DNA of 64,000 bases, taken from assembly GCA_964019055.1 (NCBI GenBank), contig OZ025212.1:3513266-3577265 (forward strand), given 5' to 3'. A program made the position numbers and the translations under genes. The DNA is from Anthopleura xanthogrammica (Eukaryota; Cnidaria; Anthozoa; Actiniaria; Actiniidae). Positions 37,501 through 48,700 of this stretch are shown here, piece by piece; position 1 is the stretch's first letter, and every line of letters starts with the position of its first letter. The notes under the pieces were generated by a model. That model ran no database searches and was not told the DNA's origin. It was given only the letters and a program-made list of their open reading frames with translations.

Positions 37501-40500
37501 AAAATTGACTGTTTTCTCTCACACACTTATTTATATTATGAGGCTCCTGAAACTCTTGTAAACCTCTATACACTACACTGGTATATTTTTGATAACTTTT
37601 TGATATTGTTTTAATCTATCCCATTCCCAGATTCTACATTGTCTAGTAATCGCTACATCCCTCCACCAGTACGAGGAAAGGCTAGCCTGATCCACCGTCT
37701 TCTTGCCATGTTTCACCCCAGACCTTTCATTTACACAAGGTTTGGCCCACAAGGGACAGCTGCTTGTATACAAGCTGAGAATGAAAAATACTTGAAAATT
37801 TCATTTAGGTAGGAACATCATTTAATACCGCTTTAGCAGATCCAGGATTTTTGAAAGTGGGGGAGGGGGGGGGAGACAGTAACAGGCCTATAGGGTACCT
37901 CATGCCAATACCATTTGAAACCCATAAAATGCTGGAAAATGGTGAAAAGATGGCATCTTAATAAATTTAATCCCCCCCCCCTCCCCCCTCTTACCCTCAC
38001 TAACCCTGGCTGATCATTTTTTGAGATTCCTCAATTCCTATTTGAACAGAATCCATGGAGAATTCCAGCTTAATACGCCACCTCAGTTTCCCTTTTGGTT
38101 TTCCCCCGCACAATTTTCTGGCACAATTATCATCAGTAGAGATGGAAGTCACATCAAGTCATTTGAAATGGCAGTTCCTACCAACAAGAGTCTCAATGTT
38201 GGTGAGTGGAAAGTAAGACTTTCTTGCTGCTCTCATGGTTCCACTTGAGTTTGGATCAATTGCTGATACCATTTTATATGTTCGATAAGAGTACAGACCA
38301 CAGAAAAGTCACTTCTATTTGTTAAGCAAACTTCTTTATTGAATTTGTATATATCCAAGGAATATAAATAAATAAAATAAAAATAAATAATAAATGCGAT
38401 TAACAGTGGAATCCACCGAGTGGCTCTTCCTCCACTGCATTCCAATTGGAATTTAGAAGTTGATTTTTGAGGAGGGAGGAAAAACCGTAGAACCCGGAAA
38501 AACCCTCGAAGCACATGAGTGAACGAACAAACAACTCTACTCATATACGACACCGAGCCCAGTGGGGCTCGAACTCGGGTCACCTTGGTGAGAGGGAAGC
38601 GCTCTCACCGCTACACCACCCGTGCTTCCCAATCATATCCATACCCCACCCTGGCCCACCCAAACTTAGAAACTTAGTTGATTGACCTTCCTTTTCCTCA
38701 AGATTTTCATAATTATAAGAACCTACTGTAGCTTACTAGATTTTTATTATTATTGTAATCATGCCATCTGAAGACCTTCCCAATGTCTGCCAGGAACTAG
38801 AACTGGGGTTGAAATGTTGCTCTTAAAAATCATTATTACAGTCATATATTACATTATGATTTCAGATATGGAGTGGTTGTTGAGCAGTTCTAATGATAAA
38901 TGGCAAGAAGAGCAAGAAGGTAATTTAGCTATTAAATACACTTTGAGGTAATTGTGTTATAAATACTAAATATTGGGCCAGATTGGTAAAAAGAAAAAGT
39001 TCTTTATCTGTTTAATAACCCTAATAAAGATTAATTGAGTAAATGAATGAAGTGAGAAAATCCCACAAAGATGAAGTTAGATGGAAAAAAAACATACTAC
39101 TAGCTAGGTACATTTGAGTTGCCTTGTAATTTTAGCATGGATTAGAATTAATTTGAATGAGCATCTTTTTCTTGTAGAGAAAGCTTCAGATGGTAGTGAA
39201 TTAAGCAAAGAAAATGAAATGAACATGGAAGTGGACATAGGTATGGTATGAGAAAAAATGGGAAATCCTATACATGTACTTTATTTCTCTGGTAAAGAAT
39301 AAGAAATTCAATCCTTTAGACAGTACACTATTCAAGCATACTCCTAGTATAGTTATTGAAGCCTAGTGGTTCTCACTAATGACGCAAGGTGATGCAAGAA
39401 GACCCAACTCCAAGCTAATGCACACATGTTCTCGCTACGAAAAGAAGTGACACAAGCATAAATGCAAGAGTACAGAAGATTCAATTGTTTTTCTTGCCTT
39501 GGCTTGTGCTTGTGCTCATACTATTATCAGCAGCAGCATCACCATCACCACCACCATGATCGTCATTATCATCACCACTATCATTATCACCATCATAATC
39601 TTATGACTGTTTATTCTTACATACATTTATGATTTGCACAGAACTGTAAATTGCACTATGTTTCCAGTTATGGCAAACAGCAACATTATCATGTCCGGCA
39701 TTATTCTTTGACTAATGCCAGGTTGATATTAATTGTCTGAATCATAACCCAATATTTTCTAAAGGTTTTCTTCCACAAATGGAGCTCAGAAGTTTGGGTG
39801 CATCAGTATTAAAAGAGAATGAAACACTGAATGAGAATGAACCTTCCACTGAAGCAAACAGCAAGACAACTGATGAAGACGAAATAACATGGAAATCAGA
39901 GATAACCAAAGAGAAGGCAGAAAACACCCTAGTTGTACATTTTTATCCATTCAAAAAGGTACAATATGATCTCATAATTAAACATTATTATGGATTGTCA
40001 GCACACATCTTCTATAGGTTCTTCCTTTCTACTGAACTCTCGGCAACACATGTGATTAGATATGGTTAGATCTCTCCCTTGATTTGAGGGGTTTTCTCTG
40101 GGTTCTCCGGATTTCCTGCAAACCTGCAAGCCAAATACCAATTCAGTCTGTGAGTTAGTAGTGCCCTGACTTTGATCAGCCCAGAGGTTGTTTCAGGGTT
40201 TGATCTGTGAGTTAGCCGTGCCCTGATTTAGATCAGCCCAGAGGTTGTTTCAGGGTTTGATCTGTGAGTTTGCCGTGCCCTGACTTAGATCAGCCCAGAG
40301 GCTGTTTCAGGTTTTGATCTGTGAGTTAGCCATGCCCTGACTTAGATCAGCCCAGATGTTGTTACAGGGTTAGATCTGTGAGTTTGTGAGTTTGAAGACT
40401 AACAATTCAAATCAATAAGAAAATACTATCCATCTTCTTTCCTTCACAGGTGACTTATCACCCATTCAAAGAAGCCTTTCAATTGGCCAAACAACAAAAC

Positions 40501-43445
40501 AAACTAGTTCACCATATTTTACTTTGGGGTGCACTAGATGATCAGTCATGCTGAGGTACTGTCAGGAATTCTAACTGTTTTTGATACATATATTGTCTAC
40601 TGAGCTTATAAAATGTTTTTCTAGGTTCAGGGCGGACACTCCGAGAGGGCCCCTTGGAGTGCCGCCCCATCGTCAACCTCTTAATGAACAATTTCATCAG
40701 CTGTTGGTCCCTTGTGGATGAGCTCAAGGTCAAGTGTTTGCCATTAAGACAACTATTATTATTGCTATCTTGGAGTATTAAGTGTCCCTTTAGGGACTGA
40801 CCTTTGATGATGTGCCAAGAATATAATTATCTCATAGTTATATATAACTAACATAGTTAATCATATAGCCGTAAAAATTCGTAGCTACACTACTAAGGAA
40901 ATGTATCATTATTAATGAATTCACTGAACTGTTCACAGTTTAAAAAATGATGCATCAGACTATGAAGAGTTCAGTGAATTTGGTAGTAGCTAGCCTAAAA
41001 TGTCAGCAGGAACTTACTAACTCACTACCTTAGAGGTGCTGCTTATAGATTATGAGGCTGCCCTGGTAGCATGCCAAGAGAGTTTCTTATACTCTACACC
41101 ATAGAGCAAGCACTGACAATCTGGTATGTGGGTACACAAGTCAAATTTAAATGTGATATGCTTTCTTTTATTAGGGTTTGGCCAAGCATAAAGATGACGC
41201 AGAGACAGCAAGGCTAGCACAGATAGCATTGGACAGCTACAGGTACTGTGCAGAATAGAATTGACATCAATCAACAGTCACCAATAGATGACTTGTACTA
41301 ACAGGTCATATAACCCTAACCCCCTTAAGACTAGCAGCTGTCTCAAAATTATGAACAACAGAAATGAAAAGGGCACTTTGACATTAGTAAGAGGGATGAA
41401 GTTTCAGCTCATAGTGTTGACTATAGGAGAAATGAGATTAAATATAAAATTGATTATTTCATAAAGTTTTGTTGGCTGGTAAGCTCTTGCAATTTTTTTA
41501 ACGAAATTGTTACTTTCATGCAAAAGGGAATGCCAGAATAAGCAATCTGGCCAAATTTGAGAAAATAATCACCAAAGCCTGCAGAGTTACTGGAATTTGA
41601 ATTTTAAAAGATTTGTATGGAAAACGTATCCCTGGCCTTTTTGGTCTCGTTTTCATGTTTTTTTTTTTCTAAGCTTAAAATATTAATAACTCCTTGTTAA
41701 TGATTAATGTCAGTACTTTTAAAATACTTCATAGTAAGTTCTGCTTATTGGTAGTATTTGCTTTCGTGTGGGGGTGTTTGATTATTTGTAGACATTCATT
41801 TTCTAGTTTATGCAAATGAGATGGTGGCCATTATGAGAAAGGTCAATAGGGCTGCGTGGCAGTGACATCAAACTCAGACAAACAAACCAAATTTCTCATC
41901 TCCATGAGTCCAATTTCTGCCGTTTGGTTTTTAATGACAACTTTTTTTGAAAAGCAATGCTTTGTAATAAAAGATAAATAAATAAAATGTGTTTCTCCGT
42001 TTTCTTTTCAGTATAATATTACACTTGTCTGAGTCATGCATCTATTAAGCGGGCTATTTTTAGAATAGCCACGCAGCCTTATAGGAATGATTTATGTGAT
42101 GTCATAACTTTTTGCCTTGATCAATGGGTACCAGGTGATCTTGCTTCTCTCAGGCTGAAGGAATTAGCCAATCAGCGAACATTTTGTTTGTAGCTCAATG
42201 TTTCCTAGTTCCAGGTTTTCGGCTCAATTTATAACAGCTTTTGCTCGAAAATAAAGAAAATTAGACTCTTCCGTGCAAAGATTCACCAAATGCCTTTTAG
42301 AAAAAGCACATTTCGTCGTTGTTGGTGGAAAATATTTCATTTTGACAAGAGATAATAGAAAACACTTGGAAATGTTCGCTGTGACAAACAATGCATTGCG
42401 CGCCTAGATTCCAGATCACCTGGTAGTGGCAGTGGTTTTATAGTGACTTATTTTCATATGTTTACAGGTTTCCTGTTGAATCAATGGTCATGATGCCTAA
42501 TGGCACGCTAGTTACAAGGGTGAATGCTAATTCAATGATGAATGAGGAAGATGAAAAAGCAAATGAAAGAGATCTAGTTAAAGTGTAAGTTATGAGATTA
42601 ACATATCAAGACGGGAGATAGACCTTATGCAAAACCTATAAATGAGGATTATTATACTAGTATTTTTTTATTTATTATTTATTTATTTATTTTTCTGAGT
42701 ATTTCACAGTATGGTACAATCATATACACCTTTCATTCCAACATCATATGCATACCATGTTTATTGTATACTAGTATTGTTTCCCACTCGAGTTAACCAG
42801 CTTCTAAAGCCAAAACAGGCAGCATTTGAAAGCATATATTAATAAGATTAGTATTTAAGCAAAATTTGAGTACTCTAGAATAAATACTAGGGAAGTTACA
42901 GCAATTTAAAATTAGAAGGATTTAAATATGAAACATGTACACATTCATGGCCCGACCAGCCTTGTTTTCATGTTTTTGGCACATTCAAATTTATGCTTAT
43001 AACTCTGCAAACAATTATCATTATTCTTTAAAACTGTGCACAGTTACTTATCCACTGATGGCATTTCTTGTGAAGACAAAATATTTTCTCAATTCAAAAC
43101 ATTTCAAAAATATTTTATTAAGCTTTTCTTTTATGCAAATTAGGAGCAACCGATATATACAATCATTTCTAAGAGAATCAAATGGCAAAAGTCATGTCTG
43201 TATGTTGGTTCATGCAACAAAAGAAAACAGCCTCAGTGTAAAAAATATTGATGCAAGTCAATGGCCTCATATTTGAGATAATGGGAAGTTAGAGATTTCC
43301 AAAGTTCAAGATAATAGGACAGCACCATAATTTTATTTTTCTTTCTTTTTTTCTTTTTTTTAGCCTACCAGAAGGATTCAATGATCTTACAAGTTTAAAG
43401 TACTTCAACTTCCTGGAAGAAGGACTGAAGGGTTTTGGTAATTAA
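34600..43445 (+). CDS. SELENON: Selenoprotein N, 13 exons, complete, with in-frame Sec UGA
   Basis: ER membrane selenoprotein; in vertebrates it acts as a luminal reductase that responds to calcium and supports SERCA and ryanodine-receptor function. Exons: 34600-34932, 36109-36240, 37147-37303, 37631-37808, 38050-38201, 38866-38919, 39178-39240, 39765-39958, 40450-40555, 40625-40728, 41175-41242, 42468-42584, 43364-43445. Phases are continuous; 579 aa including Sec456. In order: cytosolic basic N-tail; one membrane segment (about 33-54); canonical EF-hand loop [18 protein letters not shown] and [13 protein letters not shown] blocks; [15 protein letters not shown] active site; SGRTLRE and [24 protein letters not shown]-terminal [11 protein letters not shown]. 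Each block aligns with the remembered vertebrate protein. The ATG at 34600 is the first in frame; the longer upstream frame begins only at a GTG. Divergent from the C1orf198-like gene and convergent with AP5M1. The exon 3 acceptor (TACAAAG) is weak. Confidence 0.96.
36758..36820. repeat. Perfect 30-bp inverted repeat with 3-nt loop (SELENON intron 2)
   Basis: Positions 36758-36787 are exactly complementary to 36791-36820 around a TAG loop; the arm starts GTGAACTCGACATG. The flank contains TTTTGATTGGTTGAGAGCC. A perfect hairpin this long implies a recent MITE end or small-RNA-like structure when transcribed. Confidence 0.9.
36899..37073. repeat. Fold-back element with about 45-bp arms (SELENON intron 2)
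   Basis: TTGGATGAGGTTGAGCATGG (from 36930) continues for about 45 bp and is matched by its complement at 37016-37060 with one or two differences. Outer TTAAACAATTAT and ATAATTGTTTAA extend the pairing. It lies about 75 bp upstream of exon 3, so it abuts the splice acceptor with the weak pyrimidine tract. Confidence 0.85.
38352..38630 (-). mobile_element. tRNA-derived SINE, full copy (SELENON intron 5)
   Basis: The minus-strand head reads GGGTGGTGTAGCGGTGAGAG, an A-box-like motif. It is followed by GACCCGAGTTCGAGCCCCAC, a B-box, with the spacing of a polymerase III promoter. A body containing CAACTTCTAAATTCCAATTG and an A/T-rich AATAAATAAA-type tail follow. A second copy lies at 47433-47617 and a tail fragment at 9606. 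The head does not fold into a complete tRNA, so this is not a tRNA gene. Confidence 0.85.
39525..39605 (+). repeat. CAT/CAC-rich microsatellite (SELENON intron 7)
   Basis: Trinucleotide-periodic CATCAC, CACCACCACCATGATCG and CATTATCATCAC stretches. Similar tracts occur at 48494-48870, 49925-50225 and 60870-61200. Confidence 0.8.
40147..40374 (+). repeat. 57-bp minisatellite, four units (SELENON intron 8)
   Basis: TCTGTGAGTT recurs at 40147, 40204, 40261, 40318 and (start of a fifth) 40375, exactly 57 bp apart. Units contain GCCCTGACTTAGATCAGCCC and AGAGGTTGTTTCAGG. The same 57-bp unit forms a second array at about 46801-46968 in an AP5M1 intron. Confidence 0.93.
40552..40554 (+). other. SELENON: Selenocysteine UGA codon of SELENON
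   Basis: TGA follows Ser-Cys (TCATGC) in frame, and the reading frame continues through the next exon as Gly-Ser-Gly-Arg-Thr-Leu-Arg-Glu, as in vertebrate SELENON. The codon is one base before the end of exon 9 (40555), so the exon-exon junction immediately follows it. Confidence 0.95.
40630..40667 (+). promoter_or_regulatory. SELENON: Selenocysteine codon redefinition element (SRE) stem-loop
   Basis: GGGCGG pairs with CCGCCC and CACTCC with GGAGTG around one bulged A: 12 base pairs closing a 13-nt loop that itself contains GGGCCC. In the spliced mRNA it begins 6 nt after the UGA. Vertebrate SELENON has a functional stem-loop at this position (the SRE) that promotes UGA recoding. Here the whole element lies in exon 10, separated from its UGA by an intron. 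Confidence 0.85.
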
Positions 43446-44768
43446 ATGAAGAAAAATGTAAAAAAACTGAGTTTCATTCTTGGAACAAAATAATGATAAT
43501 TTATTGAGCATCAAATGCTCTAAAAATTGCACTTGTAAAGATTTATAAAAGATAACAAACACAATGTTATTCAGTAGTGGGGGGAAAGAGGAAAGGATGG
43601 AGAAAGGAAGGAAGGAAGGAAGGAAGGACGAAAAAAGAATGGAAAGGAAAAGAAAGAAAGAAGGAAGGAAGGAAGGAAGGAAGGGTTAGGAAGGAAGAAA
43701 AAAGAATGGAAAGGAAAAAAAGGAAAGAAAGAAGGAAATAAGATTTTAGATTCTACTTTAGGATCAATTTCACATTTGCATGGCTTGTTTTAAAAGTTAC
43801 TAAATACATAGTCATAAAATAAATAAGAATAACATACAGTACATAACAAATTTTATAAAACTGAGATAAAATTCAATTATTATCAATTTATTTTATATTC
43901 TAATATATTACTGTTCTATATGCCTTGGACTTTTACAACAGTATGTTTCTCTAAAATAATGTTCAATATTTTCATAAGGTAGCTAGTTATTTGAGATACA
44001 CGAGCTTTAAATAAGCTCATCCTACGTAAAGTAAACCAAATCTGATATCAGAAAGACAGACTGTATATGGTGAAAACCTCGCAAATATTACATACGGGCC
44101 ATCTAGAAGAGTAAGATTGTCATGTCCTCAGGGCCCTGGACAGACAGACACTTCTTAAAGAATGGCCAATAACTTGTATTTGTGATACAGTTTTGAGATT
44201 CCTTTTAGTTTGATTCAGAATGCTTTTTTATGACGATGAACCTTTAAAGTACATTTTGTACATAGACCATCTGATGTCTGGAAAGTATTCAACAAATTTT
44301 AAGGTTCTCTTTTTCAGTGTCTTTTCATTATTACACAAAATTTAATTTGCAAAGTTAATATAATATTGGGTTAGAAAATCACAAATTTCAAGAATTTAAT
44401 TCACCAATAAAGTTCTTACATTTTTTGTACATGTTGTCGCATCAATGTTCACTTGAATTTTCAATAATTTTTTCATTTTCTTGAAAGGTTGCAATGTTTT
44501 CTGCTATTGTCTTATAAAGTAAAATTATATTTCATGTCTTTATCTTCACTTTGAACTTGAATGGTGTCAAGAAGACACCAAAGTGTCATTCTTCAAAATA
44601 TAATTTTTTTTTATAGTTTTTATAAATTTTAAAACTCAGCTAACTGCAATTTCAACAACTAAACTATCTACTATACACCCTTTTTTAAACATCCTCTTAA
44701 TAAGCAATGACTATGATAAATCTGCATTATCTCCTACCTTCCAATCACTGCTTTGTAACTGTTTGACC
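43446..44768 (+). other. SELENON 3' UTR and convergent intergenic space with AP5M1
   Basis: Contains a GGAA/GAAG microsatellite (about 43600-43740) and candidate poly(A) signals at 43817-43827 and CAATAAAG at about 44405. A SECIS element is required for Sec insertion and should lie here. I could not identify one with confidence; ATGA at 44230 and TGAT at 44272 have the right motif order, but the helix between them is weak. A TGGTGTC/GACACCA hairpin lies at about 44562-44580. Confidence 0.55.
43600..43740 (+). repeat. GGAA/AAAG purine microsatellite
   Basis: Long all-purine tract of GGAA and AAAGAAAGG units just downstream of the SELENON stop codon, probably within the 3' UTR. Confidence 0.85.
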
Positions 44769-45672
44769 TCACTGTGAGTCCATTGTAGGTGGACAGTTAG
44801 CTATCATGGCATCACCAAAAGTATTCCATATCTTGTAGTCAGCTGTAGTGAATTCAATACCTATAACCAACAGAATCAGCGTCATGAATGATGTGTTGAA
44901 CACTGAAATGGTTTGTCTTGTTACATTGGAAACAACACTGAAGGGGTTTCCTGTATGTTACAAATTATTGAGATAATGCAATGACATTAAATTGGCTTCC
45001 CATGCACCAGTCTGTGTTCTAACAGTCAAATGGCTGCCATTAAATGGTAATGTCTGCTGTAACATTGAAATGGCTTCCCATGCACCACAGACTGTACAGT
45101 ATGGCCTAATTATACCAGTCAAATGGCTGCCATTAAATGGTAATGTCTGCTGCAACATTAAAATGGCTTCCCATACATCACAGTCTGTACAGTATGGCCT
45201 AATTATACCAGTCAAATGGCTGCCATTAAATGGTAATGTCTGCTGTAACATTGAAATGGCTTCCCATGCACCACAGACTGTACAGTATGGCCTAATTATA
45301 CCAGTCAAATGGCTGCCATTACATGGTAATGTCTGCTGTAACATTAAAATGGCTTCCCATACATCACAGTCTGTACCTCCTAACAGTCAAATGGCTGCCA
45401 TTACATGGTAATGCCAGCTACAACTGTTACATTACAATGGCTTTTCATCTAGCCAGGCACTTAAATGCCATCTCAGGCATTATATAGCTTATTGCACATG
45501 CATAATATTTACAAGTAATTTTCTATATCCTTAATGACTTACTTGTATTCACTTTGGACAACTTGGAATTAGGATAAATACTCAGGGATCTTGGGTCTAT
45601 AGAACAACCAGTGAGTGTGAAGTCTGACATCTTGAAAAATATCTGAAAAACAAGTCAAATTACTCATGCTAT

Positions 45673-45747
<75 letters not shown>

Positions 45748-48700
45748 AATATTTATTGACCTATATTGCGCCAATATCAATATGCATTTTCATCGGCACA
45801 TAATTCCCTATTAATAGGAAAGCACAGGTAACAGTGTAGTGTGTACTGCCGATGCTCGACCTCTAACTACTGTGGTCATGGGTTCGATACCCAGACCAGC
45901 CATTATATGGACTACATGACTAGTCTGACACAGCAATGTATCCTGAGACTCTTAACTCAATCAAATAGCATGGTTAAATAAAAGATTATGATTTGCTGTC
46001 CTTTTGTTTGGCGTTTTTTGATTGAGTTGGCAGTCCCAGAATGCATTGCTGCGACACAATAGTGATAATTATAGTCTATGGGAGTACTTAGAGTTGCTTG
46101 TTAGTTCTCTCCTGTATTTCAAGTGTTTCAAGGAAAGAAAACTGACCTGTACATAGCTATTAAGTCCTTGACAGAACGGATCATCTATAAACCCTCCCGA
46201 CTGCTGGTTCTTGGTGGCTTCAGGATCTCCAAAGAACACAGTACCAGCCAGATGAACTTCTAAAGACTTTGGGAACTTTTGTCCTGGAAAATTTTTCAAT
46301 ACAAATGCATTTTGATTAAGGTTGTTATCCATTTTCTGTGGCACCAAATGTATCCCTTGCAATCTCCCTCCATTTTGAATATGACAAGAGCTGTTGCAAT
46401 CACTCCATTTTGGGGGAGGGGATGGTAGTGCACTCGGCTTTCATCTTTCGGGTTATGGGTTGATTCACAGACTTGGCATCATTGTATAATATTGGTTGTT
46501 GATTCAAGGGTCTTCCACCAGATTCTCAAGTTAACTCACTAAACCAAACCCATGCACTAACCCATCACTGAATGATAAACATCCCTGGCATTATCTTTCC
46601 CTATCCTCCAGTTTTAGCATACCTATACTCCATAATAATCTTCTTTTACTAGAGCCAATGACAAGACTCCCATATGACGGTCCTCCTGATTCTAACTTTG
46701 TTATATGACCCCTGAGTATTAAGCACACCAGCACATTAGTATTCATATTCAATAAATAAACTTGATTTGATAAATTTGATTTGTGTGTTTGCCAAGCCTT
46801 GACATAATCATAAGCCCTGACTTAGATCAGCCCAGAGGTTGTTTCAGGTTTCGATCTGTGAGTTAGCCATGCCCTGACTTAGATCAGCCCAGAGGTTGTT
46901 TCAGGTTTCGAACTGTGAGTTAGCCATGCCCTGACTTTGGTCAGTCCAGAGGCTGTTTCAGGGTATCAATAAAATTTGAATGCAATTATAATTTTTGAAA
47001 GTCTCCCCCATTGTCCCACCTCTCTCATTTCATTAATAGAATGGATAATGGTAAATACTGTATGTACACCCCCCCCCCCCCCCCCAAAGATCTCAGATTA
47101 GCCCAAGGGTCATTTGGTGATATCTTTGGTCTGATATGAGTCTACAAAACTATTCCAACACAATATGTACCTGTTGAAGAAAGGTAAGTGGACTTCACAA
47201 TATTCAAAAGAATTCTTGATTTTTGCATTGAGCTTTAGTTGAAGGGAGATTTGCACAGCTCTTTCATCACCCTGGAGAAGACAAGCAATAATATGCACAA
47301 TATACCCACAGTTATTACATAAGAGTTAAACACATTTAACTGGATCTTTTCAATTGATATGTTACTGTACTGTAGCTCTGGTATCTCCAGACATCATTTC
47401 ATGCATTTTAGACACTTAATCCATCAAATTTAATGATAATAAATGAGAATAAACAGCGGATTCCACAGAGTTGCTCTTCTTCCACTGCATTCCAATTGGA
47501 ATTTAGAAGTTGATTTTTGAGGTGGGAGGTGGAAGTTTTGAGGTGAGCCCAGCTGGGATCGAACTCAGGTCGCCTTGGTGAGAGGCGAGCGCTCTCACCG
47601 CTACACCACCTGTGCTTCTCTGATGAATGATGAATTTATGACTGAGTAATTTTAGCCTGTTTCTTAAAGCCAAGACAATGTGTTTTTACAAATACCCCTT
47701 TGGCCTTATCGTAGGTCGTCACTCACCCTCATCTGATAAATGCCTTCTATAGGTAAACCATTCTTTGCCTGACCAGAATAATGACATAAAGGGAAAAGTT
47801 CCGCAGGAGGTCTGAACCGGATGCGTCTTCCTGCACCACCAGGAGGTGAACCACCTTGACTTGATACAAGGGATGACTCTTGAACATTCGTGTCCCCCTC
47901 ATGAACACTGGGGTGTACAATGAGGTAATCCACAGCAGGAGAGAGAATGCTGATTGTTATTTCTGGAATGCCATCTAAATCTGCCTGTCGAAAGTACCAT
48001 ACAGTCACCTCATAATAAGGCTTTCACCATCTTTACTATGCTATGCAAATTATACTATTTTGGAATGTTTTCAAACACAAAAAATGAAATACATAAAATA
48101 CTTAAAATACATGAAAGAATTATTTAATGTCTGAGTTGGCAGAATATTGAGAATTGCAGTAATAACATTATGTTTTTATTGCATAAACATACATGTATAT
48201 TACTTAATATGATACTTACCTTACAACCTATGGTTCCAAATAACTGATAAACATCATGGCTACTATCGGCATGATGCTAGAAATATGAACAATAGACAAA
48301 AAACTGTAATGAGCGGCAACTAGTAATCATGAGTTACTACAATAATTATTATAATCCTTGTTTCATGTTATCATTAGTATCACCAAGACACATGATCATT
48401 TAATTGTGCAACATCTTTGTCATTTTGTGCAACCAACTTCATCCTTATCATCATTAAAACATTAAGTGAAAAATTATTTTGAATTAATAATATATGTTGT
48501 CATCATCAAGTATCATAACACATCATGATCATCATCACTATATCATCATCACCATTAGCAGCATGTTAACTACATGTATCCCCTTGCAGCTAAGTGGCAC
48601 AGGGCCTTCACAGAGGTCTTTGACCTTTCTCTGTCGGCCACCACAATCCATACCCTTGTCCCTCATCACCATTAGCAGGAGCAGTATTTATATCACATTA

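Noticed and set aside
38556..38630. tRNA gene on the minus strand
   Set aside because: A and B boxes are present, but the acceptor and anticodon stems do not form; it is the head of a SINE.
40552..40554. TGA as a true stop that would truncate SELENON
   Set aside because: The frame continues with family-conserved sequence through four further exons and a stem-loop follows the codon, so it is read as selenocysteine.
44230..44275. SECIS element of SELENON
   Set aside because: The motif order fits, but the helix between the motifs is too weak to call without a covariance model.
44958..45411. Long repetitive ORFs on both strands
   Set aside because: By-products of a 93-bp tandem repeat without stops; they lie in an AP5M1 intron.
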